From positions 1 through 32,774 of the forward strand of contig JAUXWY010000170.1 of assembly GCA_030681235.1 (NCBI GenBank): a stretch of DNA of 32,774 nucleotides, in the 5' to 3' direction. Source of the DNA: Pirellulaceae bacterium (GTDB lineage: Bacteria > Planctomycetota > Planctomycetia > Pirellulales > Pirellulaceae). Below are positions 9,401 through 17,594 of the stretch, one piece after another. The position numbers and the translations under genes are program-made. A model generated the notes under the pieces. That model worked only from the letters and a program-made list of their open reading frames with translations. It searched no databases and was not told the origin of the DNA. Position 1 is the first letter of the stretch. Each line of letters begins with the position of its first letter.

Positions 9401-9610
9401 AGTCAAAAACTGACCCAATGGCAACCCATTACGCGATCGTTAGAACCGTCAAAAGCCTCGCGATGGTAACTTCATGACCTGGCTCGGTCGCTTTTATTGA
9501 CTTATCGACACACTTTTCTCCGCCGCAACCTAACTTCTTGCGGGGATCGACCCCTGTCATCCCGTGGAACAGACGGTTCCGTGAAAAGGTTGTTTGAGGA
9601 GGATCGTGAT

Positions 9611-10195
9611 ATGATGTCGGCCGAGTGGTTATTCAGTAGCCTCACCGAAAATGGGGTGTTTTGGTTCGTCAGTATTTTCTGCGTCGTCGCGGCGTACATC
9701 GACGGGACACAGTTGAAGGTCCCCAACGCGATCACCTTCCCGATGATCATCGCCGGCTGGCTATTTAGCAGCATCACTTACGGAATGGCCGGCGAAGGCT
9801 GGTACATGGGCTTCTTGTGGAGCATCGCCGGAACCGCGGTAGGATTGGCCTGTTTGTACCCTTTTTATGCGATTGGCGGCATGGGCGGCGGTGACGTCAA
9901 AATGCTGGCGGCAGTGGGTGCTTGGGTTCACTGCTCGATCACCATGTGGGCCTTTTTTCTGTCCGCCATCATTGGTGGACTGATGGCCGTCTTGATGATC
10001 GTATTCAGCAAGGCCAGTTCGAAGCACTACTACCAGTTTTTCGGCATTTTGAACGAGATCCTGGCCGTGAAGAATCCCGAAAAGCTGTCCGAAATCGCGG
10101 CCGCCCGCAAGCACACCATGCGATTGCTGCCTTACGGTATTCCGATCGCGATTGGGACAATCCTACATTTCGCGTGGATTGGCCGCTTGTTCTAG
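9611..10195 (+). CDS. cpaA: Prepilin peptidase, A24 family (CpaA/TadV type)
   Basis: Membrane aspartyl protease that removes the leader of Flp-type prepilins. The protein is mostly hydrophobic, with about five to six membrane segments. The catalytic Asp residues are in AAYIDGTQLKVPNAIT (D31) and in the GMGGGDVKMLAAVGAW motif (D95). It lacks the N-terminal methylase domain of PilD, as is usual for CpaA. The ATG at 9611 is chosen because GAGGAGGA lies 7 bases upstream; the frame is open further upstream to a TTG at 9497, but that stretch is not hydrophobic and is probably leader. This is the first gene of the Tad block, with cpaB next after 126 bases. Confidence 0.9.
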   Translation: MMSAEWLFSSLTENGVFWFVSIFCVVAAYIDGTQLKVPNAITFPMIIAGWLFSSITYGMAGEGWYMGFLWSIAGTAVGLACLYPFYAIGGMGGGDVKMLAAVGAWVHCSITMWAFFLSAIIGGLMAVLMIVFSKASSKHYYQFFGILNEILAVKNPEKLSEIAAARKHTMRLLPYGIPIAIGTILHFAWIGRLF

Positions 10196-10321
10196 GCTTT
10201 GTTGCCAGGACGCGTTGTGACTGTTGTAGGACATTGAAGAGGATTTCTCGAATCTCGTTCGCCCATATCCGAAGTTTACGGGGAACGGGTCAGTATTTGC
10301 TAGCTCCAAAGGATCTTTGCT

Positions 10322-11212
10322 ATGAAACCCAAATCCATGATCTTGCTCGGAGTTTCCGGGTTGTTCGGATTGGTTGCCGCCGCTTTATTCACGACGGCCA
10401 TGGGACAACCGAGCGGAACGGGACCGACCAAGGCGGTACTGATCGTTTCGGAGGAGCTTGAAATCGGTTCGCAACTAAACGACAAGAACTGTCGTTTGGA
10501 GCAATGGCCGCAGAACATTATTCCGGAAGGGATTGTCGGCTCATTCGAGGAAATCGCCGACAAGCGACTCAACACTCGCCTCTCGAAAAATACACCGGTC
10601 TTCACCCGTGATTTACTGGACAAACACGACCGAGTCCTGGTGACGGTGCCTCCCGGCAAGAAAGTCGTGGGCTTGAAATTGCCGGCCGAAGATCACATCG
10701 CGGGCCTACTACAGCCCGGCCACACCGTCGATATCATCGGCATTTTCGTGCATGAAGAGAAGTCGTTCTCCAAAACCATTCTGCGGGGGATCAAGGTCTA
10801 TTCGGTCAGCAACAAGACGGCCCTGGAAAGTGGTGAAAACACCAAAAGCAATGAAGACGACATTACGGTCAGCTTGGTGGTTTCAGAACGTCAATCGGAA
10901 ATGCTGACTCTGGTTAGCTCCACGGCGAATATCAAACTGGCCGTTCGCGGCATGGGAGATACCGACGTCGAACAGTCCGAAGTGGAGAGTCAAAAGGGTC
11001 CTGTCAACCTCCTCGATATGATTGGCTTCGAGAAACCGGTCATTCCAACACCGTTGGATCCATTGCCCAAGCAGCCCCAAGACAAACCGTTTCGAATGCA
11101 GTTCTTCCGAGGCGATTTTGCCTATTTGTATGAGTTTACCAAGGACGGGGCCGTCGAAGTATCCGCTCCGGCAAGACCGACGGAAGAACAACCGCAACCC
11201 GAGAATCCTTAA
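10322..11212 (+). CDS. cpaB: Flp pilus assembly protein CpaB/RcpC
   Basis: Periplasmic SAF-domain protein of the Tad secretion system that works next to the outer-membrane secretin. There is one N-terminal membrane anchor or signal (MILLGVSGLFGLVAAALFTTAMG), followed by the SAF-like domain: VSEELEIGSQLNDKNCRLEQWP, then NTPVFTRDLLD and VPPGKKVVGLKLPAEDHIAGLLQPGHTVDIIGIF, the typical CpaB signature. The C-terminal 70 residues are Pro- and charge-rich and differ from better-known CpaB proteins. AAGGA lies just upstream of the ATG. The 296-residue length is normal. cpaC follows after an unusually long gap of 324 bases. Confidence 0.9.
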   Translation: MKPKSMILLGVSGLFGLVAAALFTTAMGQPSGTGPTKAVLIVSEELEIGSQLNDKNCRLEQWPQNIIPEGIVGSFEEIADKRLNTRLSKNTPVFTRDLLDKHDRVLVTVPPGKKVVGLKLPAEDHIAGLLQPGHTVDIIGIFVHEEKSFSKTILRGIKVYSVSNKTALESGENTKSNEDDITVSLVVSERQSEMLTLVSSTANIKLAVRGMGDTDVEQSEVESQKGPVNLLDMIGFEKPVIPTPLDPLPKQPQDKPFRMQFFRGDFAYLYEFTKDGAVEVSAPARPTEEQPQPENP

Positions 11213-11536
11213 ACTGGTCTGGTCCGTCGGGCGGGCACATTCCGCTAGATCGTTCGGAACGACGTCCGCCTGAGCGGTATTGATCGAGGCTCATTTTCCC
11301 ACGTTCCAATAGCGAAATGGCCAACCATCAGTATTCGGCGCCGAGTGGTTTTCATAAAAAACACATTTCACAGTAGGTAGTCTGCGCGATTGAAGGGTTC
11401 TTTGCCGTTCGTGCCTGAAAATCTCAACGTCGGGATTGTATTCTCTCGATAGAACTTCCAGATGGTAGCGGATCGTCGGATTATTCTGCCGTTCGCACCT
11501 ACACTGCATCAGAATCGCAGCTCGAAGGAAGTTCCA
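11213..11536. other. 324-base gap between cpaB and cpaC
   Basis: I see no pilin-like or other convincing small gene in six frames. The stretch has an A/T-richer part around 11340-11380 and a short palindrome, CGTTCGGAACG, near 11250. It may hold a separate promoter for cpaC-cpaE, but I could not pick out clear promoter boxes. Confidence 0.4.
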
Positions 11537-13147
11537 ATGAAGTGGTCGTTTCGCTATTTTTCAAAATGCGCAGCCTTGGCGGGAATGATCCTTGTGGCAA
11601 CCGTTGCCGGTTCCGCGTATGGACAGTTCTCGCAGCAGATGCCAAACACTGGCTTGGCCCCAGGCGAAGTCAAAGTGAAAAGCGATTTCGAATCGATCGA
11701 AATTGTATTGGGGTCGAGTCGTCTGATTACCATGCCCCACAGCATCCCTCGAGTGGTCATCGAAGACCCGTCCATCATCAGTGCGACACCGTTGGCCAAG
11801 GATCAGATTTTGATTCGGGCCTTGCAAGCTGGAGTGACGGGCATTGGACTGATTGATATCAACGACCGCAGCTACACCGTTGAAGTCAACGTTGTCAGCG
11901 ACGTTCGACAATTGCAGGCTGTCATCAACCACACGTTTCCAACCGCAAATGTCACGGTTCGCCCTCTGAAAGAATCGATTGTGTTGGTGGGAACCGTTCC
12001 GAATCCCGAAATGGCTGCCCAAGTCGTCGACGTCGCGATGCAGTTTTCCGAAAACGTGTTTCAGAATTTGCAGGTCTCTGGGGCGCAGAACATCGCTCTC
12101 CGAATGAAAATCTACGAGGTCTCGCGAACAAAGTTGCGCCGGATCGGGGCCGATTGGCAGTTCTCGAACAATCGCTTTGCGGTCATGCAGGGTGCGGGCG
12201 ACCTGATCGATATGGCCGCCAATCAAGCGCGGGCCTATATCCCGAATCCGGCCTCGGGGCAACTAACGCCGACCATGGTCAATACGGATGGTCAGATTTT
12301 TGCCTCCGGTGGTGACACGTTGCGTACCAACATCATCCGCGGCAATTCTCAGTTGACCACCGCCATTGAATTCCTGGAGCAACATGACGCGGCACGGTTG
12401 GTCGACGAGCCAACCATCGTGACTCTCAACGGTCGACCCGCCGAATTCCTTTCGGGTGGAGAAATCCCGATTCTAATCAATGGTGGTTTGGGTGTGGCAA
12501 CGGTCGAGTTCCGTCCGTTTGGAACCAAAGTTGACTTCCTGCCAATCGCTTTGGGCGACGGCCGAATTCGCATTGATTTGCGGTACGAAGTATCTCAGTT
12601 GGCTCAAGGGCTATCCGGCGACACGAACACTCCAGGGTTCACGGTCAGCCGAACCAACGTGGCTGCCGAAATGACGGCTGGGCACACTCTAGCCATTGCA
12701 GGTGTCGTCAAGGAACAAGCGAAGACGACCAAACGCGGACTTCCGGGTTTGATGCACGCTCCTTGGATTGGGTCCGCCTTCTCGAAGAATCGCGACGAAA
12801 TGGCGGAGACCGAATTGTTGGTGATCGCGACGCCAAACTTTATTGGCGATGTGGATCCGTCGTTGTTGCCGGCTCATGGCCCTGGACAAAACTCGCAAGA
12901 GCCGCTCAACCGAGAGTTTTATGGACGTGGTTATGTAGAAGTGCCTCGTTGCGATCCCATCATGACCCAAACCAACTACCAAGGGAACATGCACCGGGGT
13001 GCCATTCCAGCCGCTTACGAAACTCCTTTCAACAACCAACCTCAACCGTCGGCGGGCCCAGCAACGAACAATCGTGAAGTTCGATCGCCGAACCGGAGTC
13101 TGCCACCACAAGCAAATCTGCCATTTGGCGCCGGGAATCGTCGCTAG
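11537..13147 (+). CDS. cpaC: Tad pilus outer-membrane secretin (CpaC/RcpA)
   Basis: Forms the outer-membrane channel for the Flp pilus. The ATG at 11537 has GAAGGAA 6 bases upstream and opens a clean signal peptide (MKWSFRYFSKCAALAGMILVATVAGSAYG); the upstream in-frame extension is not needed. Residues about 35-120 are the N-terminal secretin (N0-like) domain, followed by a BON-like segment (RQLQAVINHTFPTANVTVRPLKESIVLVGTVP). The secretin core spans about 270-440, with VDEPTIVTLNGRPAEFLSGGEIP, VEFRPFGTKVDFLP and the closing GLPGLMHAPWIGSAFSKNRDEMAETELLVIATP. The last 100 residues are Pro/Asn-rich and probably disordered. The 536-residue length fits the family. cpaE follows after 71 bases. Confidence 0.94.
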   Translation: MKWSFRYFSKCAALAGMILVATVAGSAYGQFSQQMPNTGLAPGEVKVKSDFESIEIVLGSSRLITMPHSIPRVVIEDPSIISATPLAKDQILIRALQAGVTGIGLIDINDRSYTVEVNVVSDVRQLQAVINHTFPTANVTVRPLKESIVLVGTVPNPEMAAQVVDVAMQFSENVFQNLQVSGAQNIALRMKIYEVSRTKLRRIGADWQFSNNRFAVMQGAGDLIDMAANQARAYIPNPASGQLTPTMVNTDGQIFASGGDTLRTNIIRGNSQLTTAIEFLEQHDAARLVDEPTIVTLNGRPAEFLSGGEIPILINGGLGVATVEFRPFGTKVDFLPIALGDGRIRIDLRYEVSQLAQGLSGDTNTPGFTVSRTNVAAEMTAGHTLAIAGVVKEQAKTTKRGLPGLMHAPWIGSAFSKNRDEMAETELLVIATPNFIGDVDPSLLPAHGPGQNSQEPLNREFYGRGYVEVPRCDPIMTQTNYQGNMHRGAIPAAYETPFNNQPQPSAGPATNNREVRSPNRSLPPQANLPFGAGNRR

Positions 13148-13218
13148 ACGAGACCTGCCGAGTTCGACCGTTCGATTCCACTTTCATCCCAGCCATCTAG
13201 AAGCCTTGAGATCGAAAC

Positions 13219-14424
13219 ATGAGCAACCAACTGAAGTTTGTCCTGTGCGAACCCAAGAAATCCGTCCGTGAAAGCCTCAGCAAGATGCTCAGTTCGATGG
13301 GCTATCTTTTCTTGGAAGCCGAATGCTCGTCCTACACCGCGCTGAATGACGCCATTGCGACTTCGATTCCAGACCTCGTCGTGATTGGCATCGATGACGA
13401 CTACGCCCAGGCATTGGCCGTGATTCGTAAGATTCATGGACAATTGCCGGATGTGGCCATCATGGCCGTGAGCGACCGAAACGATGGCCCGACGATTCTA
13501 GAAACCATGCGTGCCGGCGCCGGAGAGTTCCTGAACTCACCGGTTGAAATGTCAGATTTGGCGGAAGCCGTGCCCCGTGTTTGTGGTTCCAAGATCAATA
13601 AGTCGCATAATTCGACCAGCAGAGTCATTGCCGTTGCCGGTGTGACCGGCGGGGTTGGTTCGACCAGCATGGCGGTCAACATCGCCGCTTATTTGGCCCA
13701 AGATCCTGTCAACAGTGTCGCCCTAGTGGATCTGGACCTCAGTGTCGGGGATGCCGACATCTTCTTGGATTGTATCCCGGAATACACTTTGATCGATGTG
13801 GCCAGCAACGTCAGTCGACTTGATCTATCGTTGATGAAGAAATCGATGACCCGTCATGAGTCTGGCGTCTACCTCTTGCCGCGTCCGGTGTCGCTCTTGG
13901 ATAACGAGATTGTGACGCCCGACAATTTGGGACGTGTATTGAGCGTGCTCAAATCGGCATTCTCACACTTGGTGATCGACATTTCAAAGAGCTACTCCAC
14001 AGTCGACTTGGTCGCACTCAACTTTGCCGACCACATCTTGTTGGTGACCCAGTTGGACTTGCCTTGTCTGCGAAATGTGGTCCGCCTGTTGATGTCGTTT
14101 GACGAATTCCATGGCTTGAAAGAAAAAGTCAAAGTGATCGTCAATCGCTGCAACCTGCAATCCAACCAAATTAGCGTCAAGAAGGCCGAAGAAACGATCG
14201 GGCAGGCGTTTTACTGGCAAGTCCCCAATGACTATCAAACGATGGCAGCGGTCCGAAACAACGGTGTTCCTTTGGTCATGCAGGCGCCTCAAGCCAACAT
14301 TACGCAATGCTTCATGAACTTGACCCATTCGCTCCTGGACGTCCAGAAAACCACGGCGGCGCCAGATGCCGTTGCGGCCAGCGGCAAGAAACAGTGGTTG
14401 GGTTTCCTGTCTCGAAAGTCGTGA
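13219..14424 (+). CDS. cpaE: Tad pilus localisation ATPase-like protein CpaE/TadZ
   Basis: Places the Tad secretion machine in the cell. There are two domains, 401 residues. Residues 1-125 fold like a response-regulator receiver, but the phospho-acceptor position in PDLVVIGID is Gly57 rather than Asp, so it should not be phosphorylated. Residues about 134-400 are a ParA/MinD-type ATPase domain with VTGGVGSTS in place of the deviant Walker A KGGxGKT; both lysines are missing. LVDLDLSVGDADIFL and LVIDISKSYS mark the other nucleotide-site strands. Such departures are known in the CpaE/TadZ group and may mean weak or no hydrolysis. It is the last Tad gene here; the cpaF ATPase gene that usually comes next is absent. 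Confidence 0.9.
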   Translation: MSNQLKFVLCEPKKSVRESLSKMLSSMGYLFLEAECSSYTALNDAIATSIPDLVVIGIDDDYAQALAVIRKIHGQLPDVAIMAVSDRNDGPTILETMRAGAGEFLNSPVEMSDLAEAVPRVCGSKINKSHNSTSRVIAVAGVTGGVGSTSMAVNIAAYLAQDPVNSVALVDLDLSVGDADIFLDCIPEYTLIDVASNVSRLDLSLMKKSMTRHESGVYLLPRPVSLLDNEIVTPDNLGRVLSVLKSAFSHLVIDISKSYSTVDLVALNFADHILLVTQLDLPCLRNVVRLLMSFDEFHGLKEKVKVIVNRCNLQSNQISVKKAEETIGQAFYWQVPNDYQTMAAVRNNGVPLVMQAPQANITQCFMNLTHSLLDVQKTTAAPDAVAASGKKQWLGFLSRKS

Positions 14425-14441
14425 GATTTGGTGTAGACTGG

Positions 14442-16112
14442 ATGGCCATGAGTTGCCAACCCCAGCCCGCCCACCGCTTCATCCACTTGACCAAGATTCT
14501 CAGCAGCCAATCCCGATGCTTTAGGGGTTGGCTGCTCTGTTTGTTTCGCACGACCTCGTCGTTTGCGACCTTATCGCTGGCAATGATGGTTCAGAACGTG
14601 TTGGTTCAGGCCGACATTCACGCCCAAGCGGTGCCTGACTCGGGACCGGCTGCACCAAGTTTTGACTTGCCAGCCATTGGCACCAACCGATGGTATCGCG
14701 ACACCGATTTCCGCGGCCGACCGGTGGTTGTGATCCACATCGCCTCGTGGTCCCCGGCCACACGTCGGATGTTGCCACTGTGGCAACAACAACTGCAACC
14801 AGCCGTGGCGGCTGGCCGGATTCATGTCGTTGGCATCGCCCACGAGCAGCATGCCGGACGAGCGCGTCTGCTGTGCGACGAACTGGGCTGGCCGTGGTTG
14901 GTTCTCCACGATCCCCTGGCGGAAACTCTGCAAGCTCCCAACAGAATCGACTTTCCATCGGCAACCGTATTGGACGCCCGCGGAATGGTCACCTACGAGC
15001 GGCTGACACTGGCCGAACTGTCAGTCAAGGTCCTCGCTCCCAAGTCGGACTTGCATCCCCTGTGGGCGGCTGATCCCGATGCCGCAGCCGAAGCCGCACC
15101 ACTCGAGCGGCCTTCGCGAGGCCAGCTTTTGTCGGAGTTTCAGAGCCAACGACAGGAGGACGCCACTCTCGAATCGTTGCAGCCATTGGCCAATCACTTG
15201 CTGCGGCAGGCGTTCGATTCATCAATCGAGCAAGCACGTGAAATCTTGCCACCCATTATCAGCTTCTACCAGGAAGCCCTGCACCATACCGAAGATGGGC
15301 GCTGGGCGTTTCGACTGGCGGTGGCCTTTCGTTTGGCTTTTGATCTCTCCAATGCCGCCCAACAGACCGACGCCGCCCTTTGGCAACGATCACTGGATTA
15401 CTTGGAGTTAGCCAACCAATCGGCAGCGGCTTCACCAATTTGGCGGGAATGGTTGGGCCATTACCGACCCGGCGTTGATCAAACGCAGGCGGCCTACGGC
15501 TGGCTGGCGAATCGATTGCTGGAACCGTTGCCAAACACCGCCGAACGACCTATGGATCAAAAATCGCTTGGACTCCCGTTGTTTGCAATCGAATCGGCGC
15601 TTCCCGATGCTCCGGAGACCTCGCCGAGTGAGAACGCAATCTCTTGGCCGCGATCCACTCCGGTCCCGCCGGCCTCGATCCAAATCCAACCGGTGTGGGT
15701 CAACAGTCGGTCCAGCGACAACCACGGACGATGGGCGAGGCTCTACCTGCATGTGCACCTCAAACGAGGGGACTGGAGCCTCGATACCGAACCCCGATTG
15801 GAGTGGAATCCTGCCAATTTGGACGAAATCAGCCGGCCGATCGAAAAATTGCCCCACGTCCATTCTAGCCGCTGGACGCACCCCGATGAATTGAACTCGG
15901 GCGCCACATCGTTCACGTCGTCCGTTTGGCTGGAAATGGATTGGTGGATCCCCGCCAGCGCCCCTACAACCACTTCGATCGATTCGGGCGTGCCACCGCG
16001 GCGAAATGCCCGCCTCATTTTTCAGGGCCGAGATCCATTGACCGGACAAATCGGATGGCGGAAGGCCGAGTTCTATCTGCCCACACCCCAACGCTCGCCG
16101 GTGGATTGGTAG
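14442..16112 (+). CDS. Secreted redoxin/thioredoxin-like protein lacking the CxxC motif
   Basis: The ATG at 14442 (an alternative is 14448) gives 556 residues and starts 17 bases after cpaE, so the two are probably co-transcribed. A hydrophobic segment (GWLLCLFRTTSSFATLSLAMMVQNVLVQA) suggests an anchor or a long signal peptide. Residues about 65-200 have the AhpC/TlpA-like fold: APSFDLPAIG, GRPVVVIHIASWSPATRRMLPLWQQQL, VHVVGIA-like and FPSATVLDARGMVTYERL segments. Where TlpA-type proteins have WCxxC this one has WSPAT, so it cannot carry out dithiol exchange by the usual route. The C-terminal 150 residues form a beta-rich domain I do not recognise. Whether it serves the Tad system is unknown. 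Confidence 0.75.
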   Translation: MAMSCQPQPAHRFIHLTKILSSQSRCFRGWLLCLFRTTSSFATLSLAMMVQNVLVQADIHAQAVPDSGPAAPSFDLPAIGTNRWYRDTDFRGRPVVVIHIASWSPATRRMLPLWQQQLQPAVAAGRIHVVGIAHEQHAGRARLLCDELGWPWLVLHDPLAETLQAPNRIDFPSATVLDARGMVTYERLTLAELSVKVLAPKSDLHPLWAADPDAAAEAAPLERPSRGQLLSEFQSQRQEDATLESLQPLANHLLRQAFDSSIEQAREILPPIISFYQEALHHTEDGRWAFRLAVAFRLAFDLSNAAQQTDAALWQRSLDYLELANQSAAASPIWREWLGHYRPGVDQTQAAYGWLANRLLEPLPNTAERPMDQKSLGLPLFAIESALPDAPETSPSENAISWPRSTPVPPASIQIQPVWVNSRSSDNHGRWARLYLHVHLKRGDWSLDTEPRLEWNPANLDEISRPIEKLPHVHSSRWTHPDELNSGATSFTSSVWLEMDWWIPASAPTTTSIDSGVPPRRNARLIFQGRDPLTGQIGWRKAEFYLPTPQRSPVDW

Positions 16113-16259
16113 GCATAACCGTCATGCTTTTGCCCGAGGCTGTGGATGCTGGCAGTTTCCCAGTTTATTTCTGGCGCCAAATATGCGAGAATAATGAGGA
16201 GCGTCGCAGGGTAGCGAGCGCCGGTGTCAATAGAGCGGGTAGGACCAGGAGTACTGAGG

Positions 16260-17594
16260 ATGAAGTCTGTTCTAACTGTGGTACTGGCCGGAGGACGTGG
16301 CACCCGCTTGGAACCGCTGACCCGGGACCGAGCCAAACCGGCCGTCCCATTTGGTGGCATCTATCGCATCATCGATTTCACGCTTTCCAATTGCCTCAAC
16401 AGCGGCTTGCGAACGATCCTGCTGTTGACCCAGTACAAAGCCATGAGCTTGGATCGCCACATCAACTTGGCCTGGAACAAGTACTTCTGCCGCGAACTGG
16501 GCGAATCGATCGATATCATTCCACCGCAACAACGAGTGGACCAACAGTGGTATCAAGGGACCGCCGATGCCGTCTACCAAAACATCTACGCGATCGAAAA
16601 ATCTCGGCCGGATTACGTCGTGATCCTGGCCGGAGACCATATCTACAAGATGAACTATGCCAACATGATCAACTTTCATCGCGAGTCCGGCGCGGAGTTG
16701 ACCATCGGTGCCTTGCCGGTCTCGGTCGAAGAAGCACGTAGTTTCGGCGTCATGCAGATCGATGCCCAACATCGAATTCGAGGCTTTCAGGAAAAACCTT
16801 TGGCCCCCCAAACCATTCCAGGCTCTCCTGATCGTTGCTTGGCCAGTATGGGCATCTACGTGTTCAACGCCAAGTTCTTGCTCGAGGAACTCTGTCGCGA
16901 CGCCACCCAATTGGAAAGTTCGCATGATTTCGGCAAGAACATCATCCCTTCGGTCATCGATAGCCGTAAGGTCTATGCTTTTCCATTTGCGGATGAAAAT
17001 CGCAAAGCCAAACCGTACTGGCGCGACGTGGGCACGCTGGATGCCTATTACGAAGCCAGCATGGACTTGATCAGCGTGGATCCCCAGTTGAATCTCTACG
17101 ATGATCATTGGCCCATTCGCACGTACCAAGTCAACAGCCCGCCGCCGAAGTTCGTCTTCGGTTCACGAGCCGATGAAGCCGACCCGCGAACAGGGCAAGC
17201 GATCGATAGCATGGTCTGTAATGGTTCGATTATTTCCGGCGCTACGGTGACACGAAGCATCATCGGACCCGATTGCCGGATCGAAGCCTACTCGCACATC
17301 GAAGGTTCCGTACTCTTCGATCGCGTTCACGTCGGCTCGGGAGCGAGAATTCGCAATGCGATCATCGAAAAGGAAGTTCGAATTCCCAACGACGTCGAGA
17401 TCGGCTTCAATCCTCAGCAAGACCAACAACGGGGTTTGACCGTCTCCGAGAATGGCCTCGTTGTGATCGCCAAAGGTGCCGGAATCGAGCGCCTGGGCGG
17501 GTCGAAGACTCGAGTCGCCAAATCCGTCATCCGCGCCCCATTCTTCGAAAAGTCGCCGCTGAAATTGCAGGGCGACGTCACGAACCGCAATTGA
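16260..17594 (+). CDS. glgC: Glucose-1-phosphate adenylyltransferase (ADP-glucose pyrophosphorylase)
   Basis: Makes ADP-glucose from ATP and glucose 1-phosphate, the committed step of bacterial glycogen synthesis. The ATG at 16260 is preceded by AGGAG and opens MKSVLTVVLAGGRGTRLEPLT, the nucleotidyltransferase signature; the in-frame extension back to 16224 is not needed. Further motifs are AKPAVPFGGIYRIIDF, WYQGTADAVYQNI, ILAGDHIYKMNY, GVMQID and FPFADENRKAKPYWRDVGTLDAYYEASMDL. The C-terminal left-handed beta-helix is seen as hexapeptide-like repeats (NGSIISGATVTRSIIGPDCRIEAYSHIEGSVLF). 444 residues is normal. Its TGA abuts the stop codon of the opposing PQQ-type gene. No other glycogen gene is in the window. 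Confidence 0.97.
   Translation: MKSVLTVVLAGGRGTRLEPLTRDRAKPAVPFGGIYRIIDFTLSNCLNSGLRTILLLTQYKAMSLDRHINLAWNKYFCRELGESIDIIPPQQRVDQQWYQGTADAVYQNIYAIEKSRPDYVVILAGDHIYKMNYANMINFHRESGAELTIGALPVSVEEARSFGVMQIDAQHRIRGFQEKPLAPQTIPGSPDRCLASMGIYVFNAKFLLEELCRDATQLESSHDFGKNIIPSVIDSRKVYAFPFADENRKAKPYWRDVGTLDAYYEASMDLISVDPQLNLYDDHWPIRTYQVNSPPPKFVFGSRADEADPRTGQAIDSMVCNGSIISGATVTRSIIGPDCRIEAYSHIEGSVLFDRVHVGSGARIRNAIIEKEVRIPNDVEIGFNPQQDQQRGLTVSENGLVVIAKGAGIERLGGSKTRVAKSVIRAPFFEKSPLKLQGDVTNRN

Noticed and set aside
9497-9610. N-terminal extension of the prepilin peptidase from a TTG
   Set aside because: A strong GAGGAGGA site stands 7 bases before the ATG at 9611, and the extension is hydrophilic and unlike the family.
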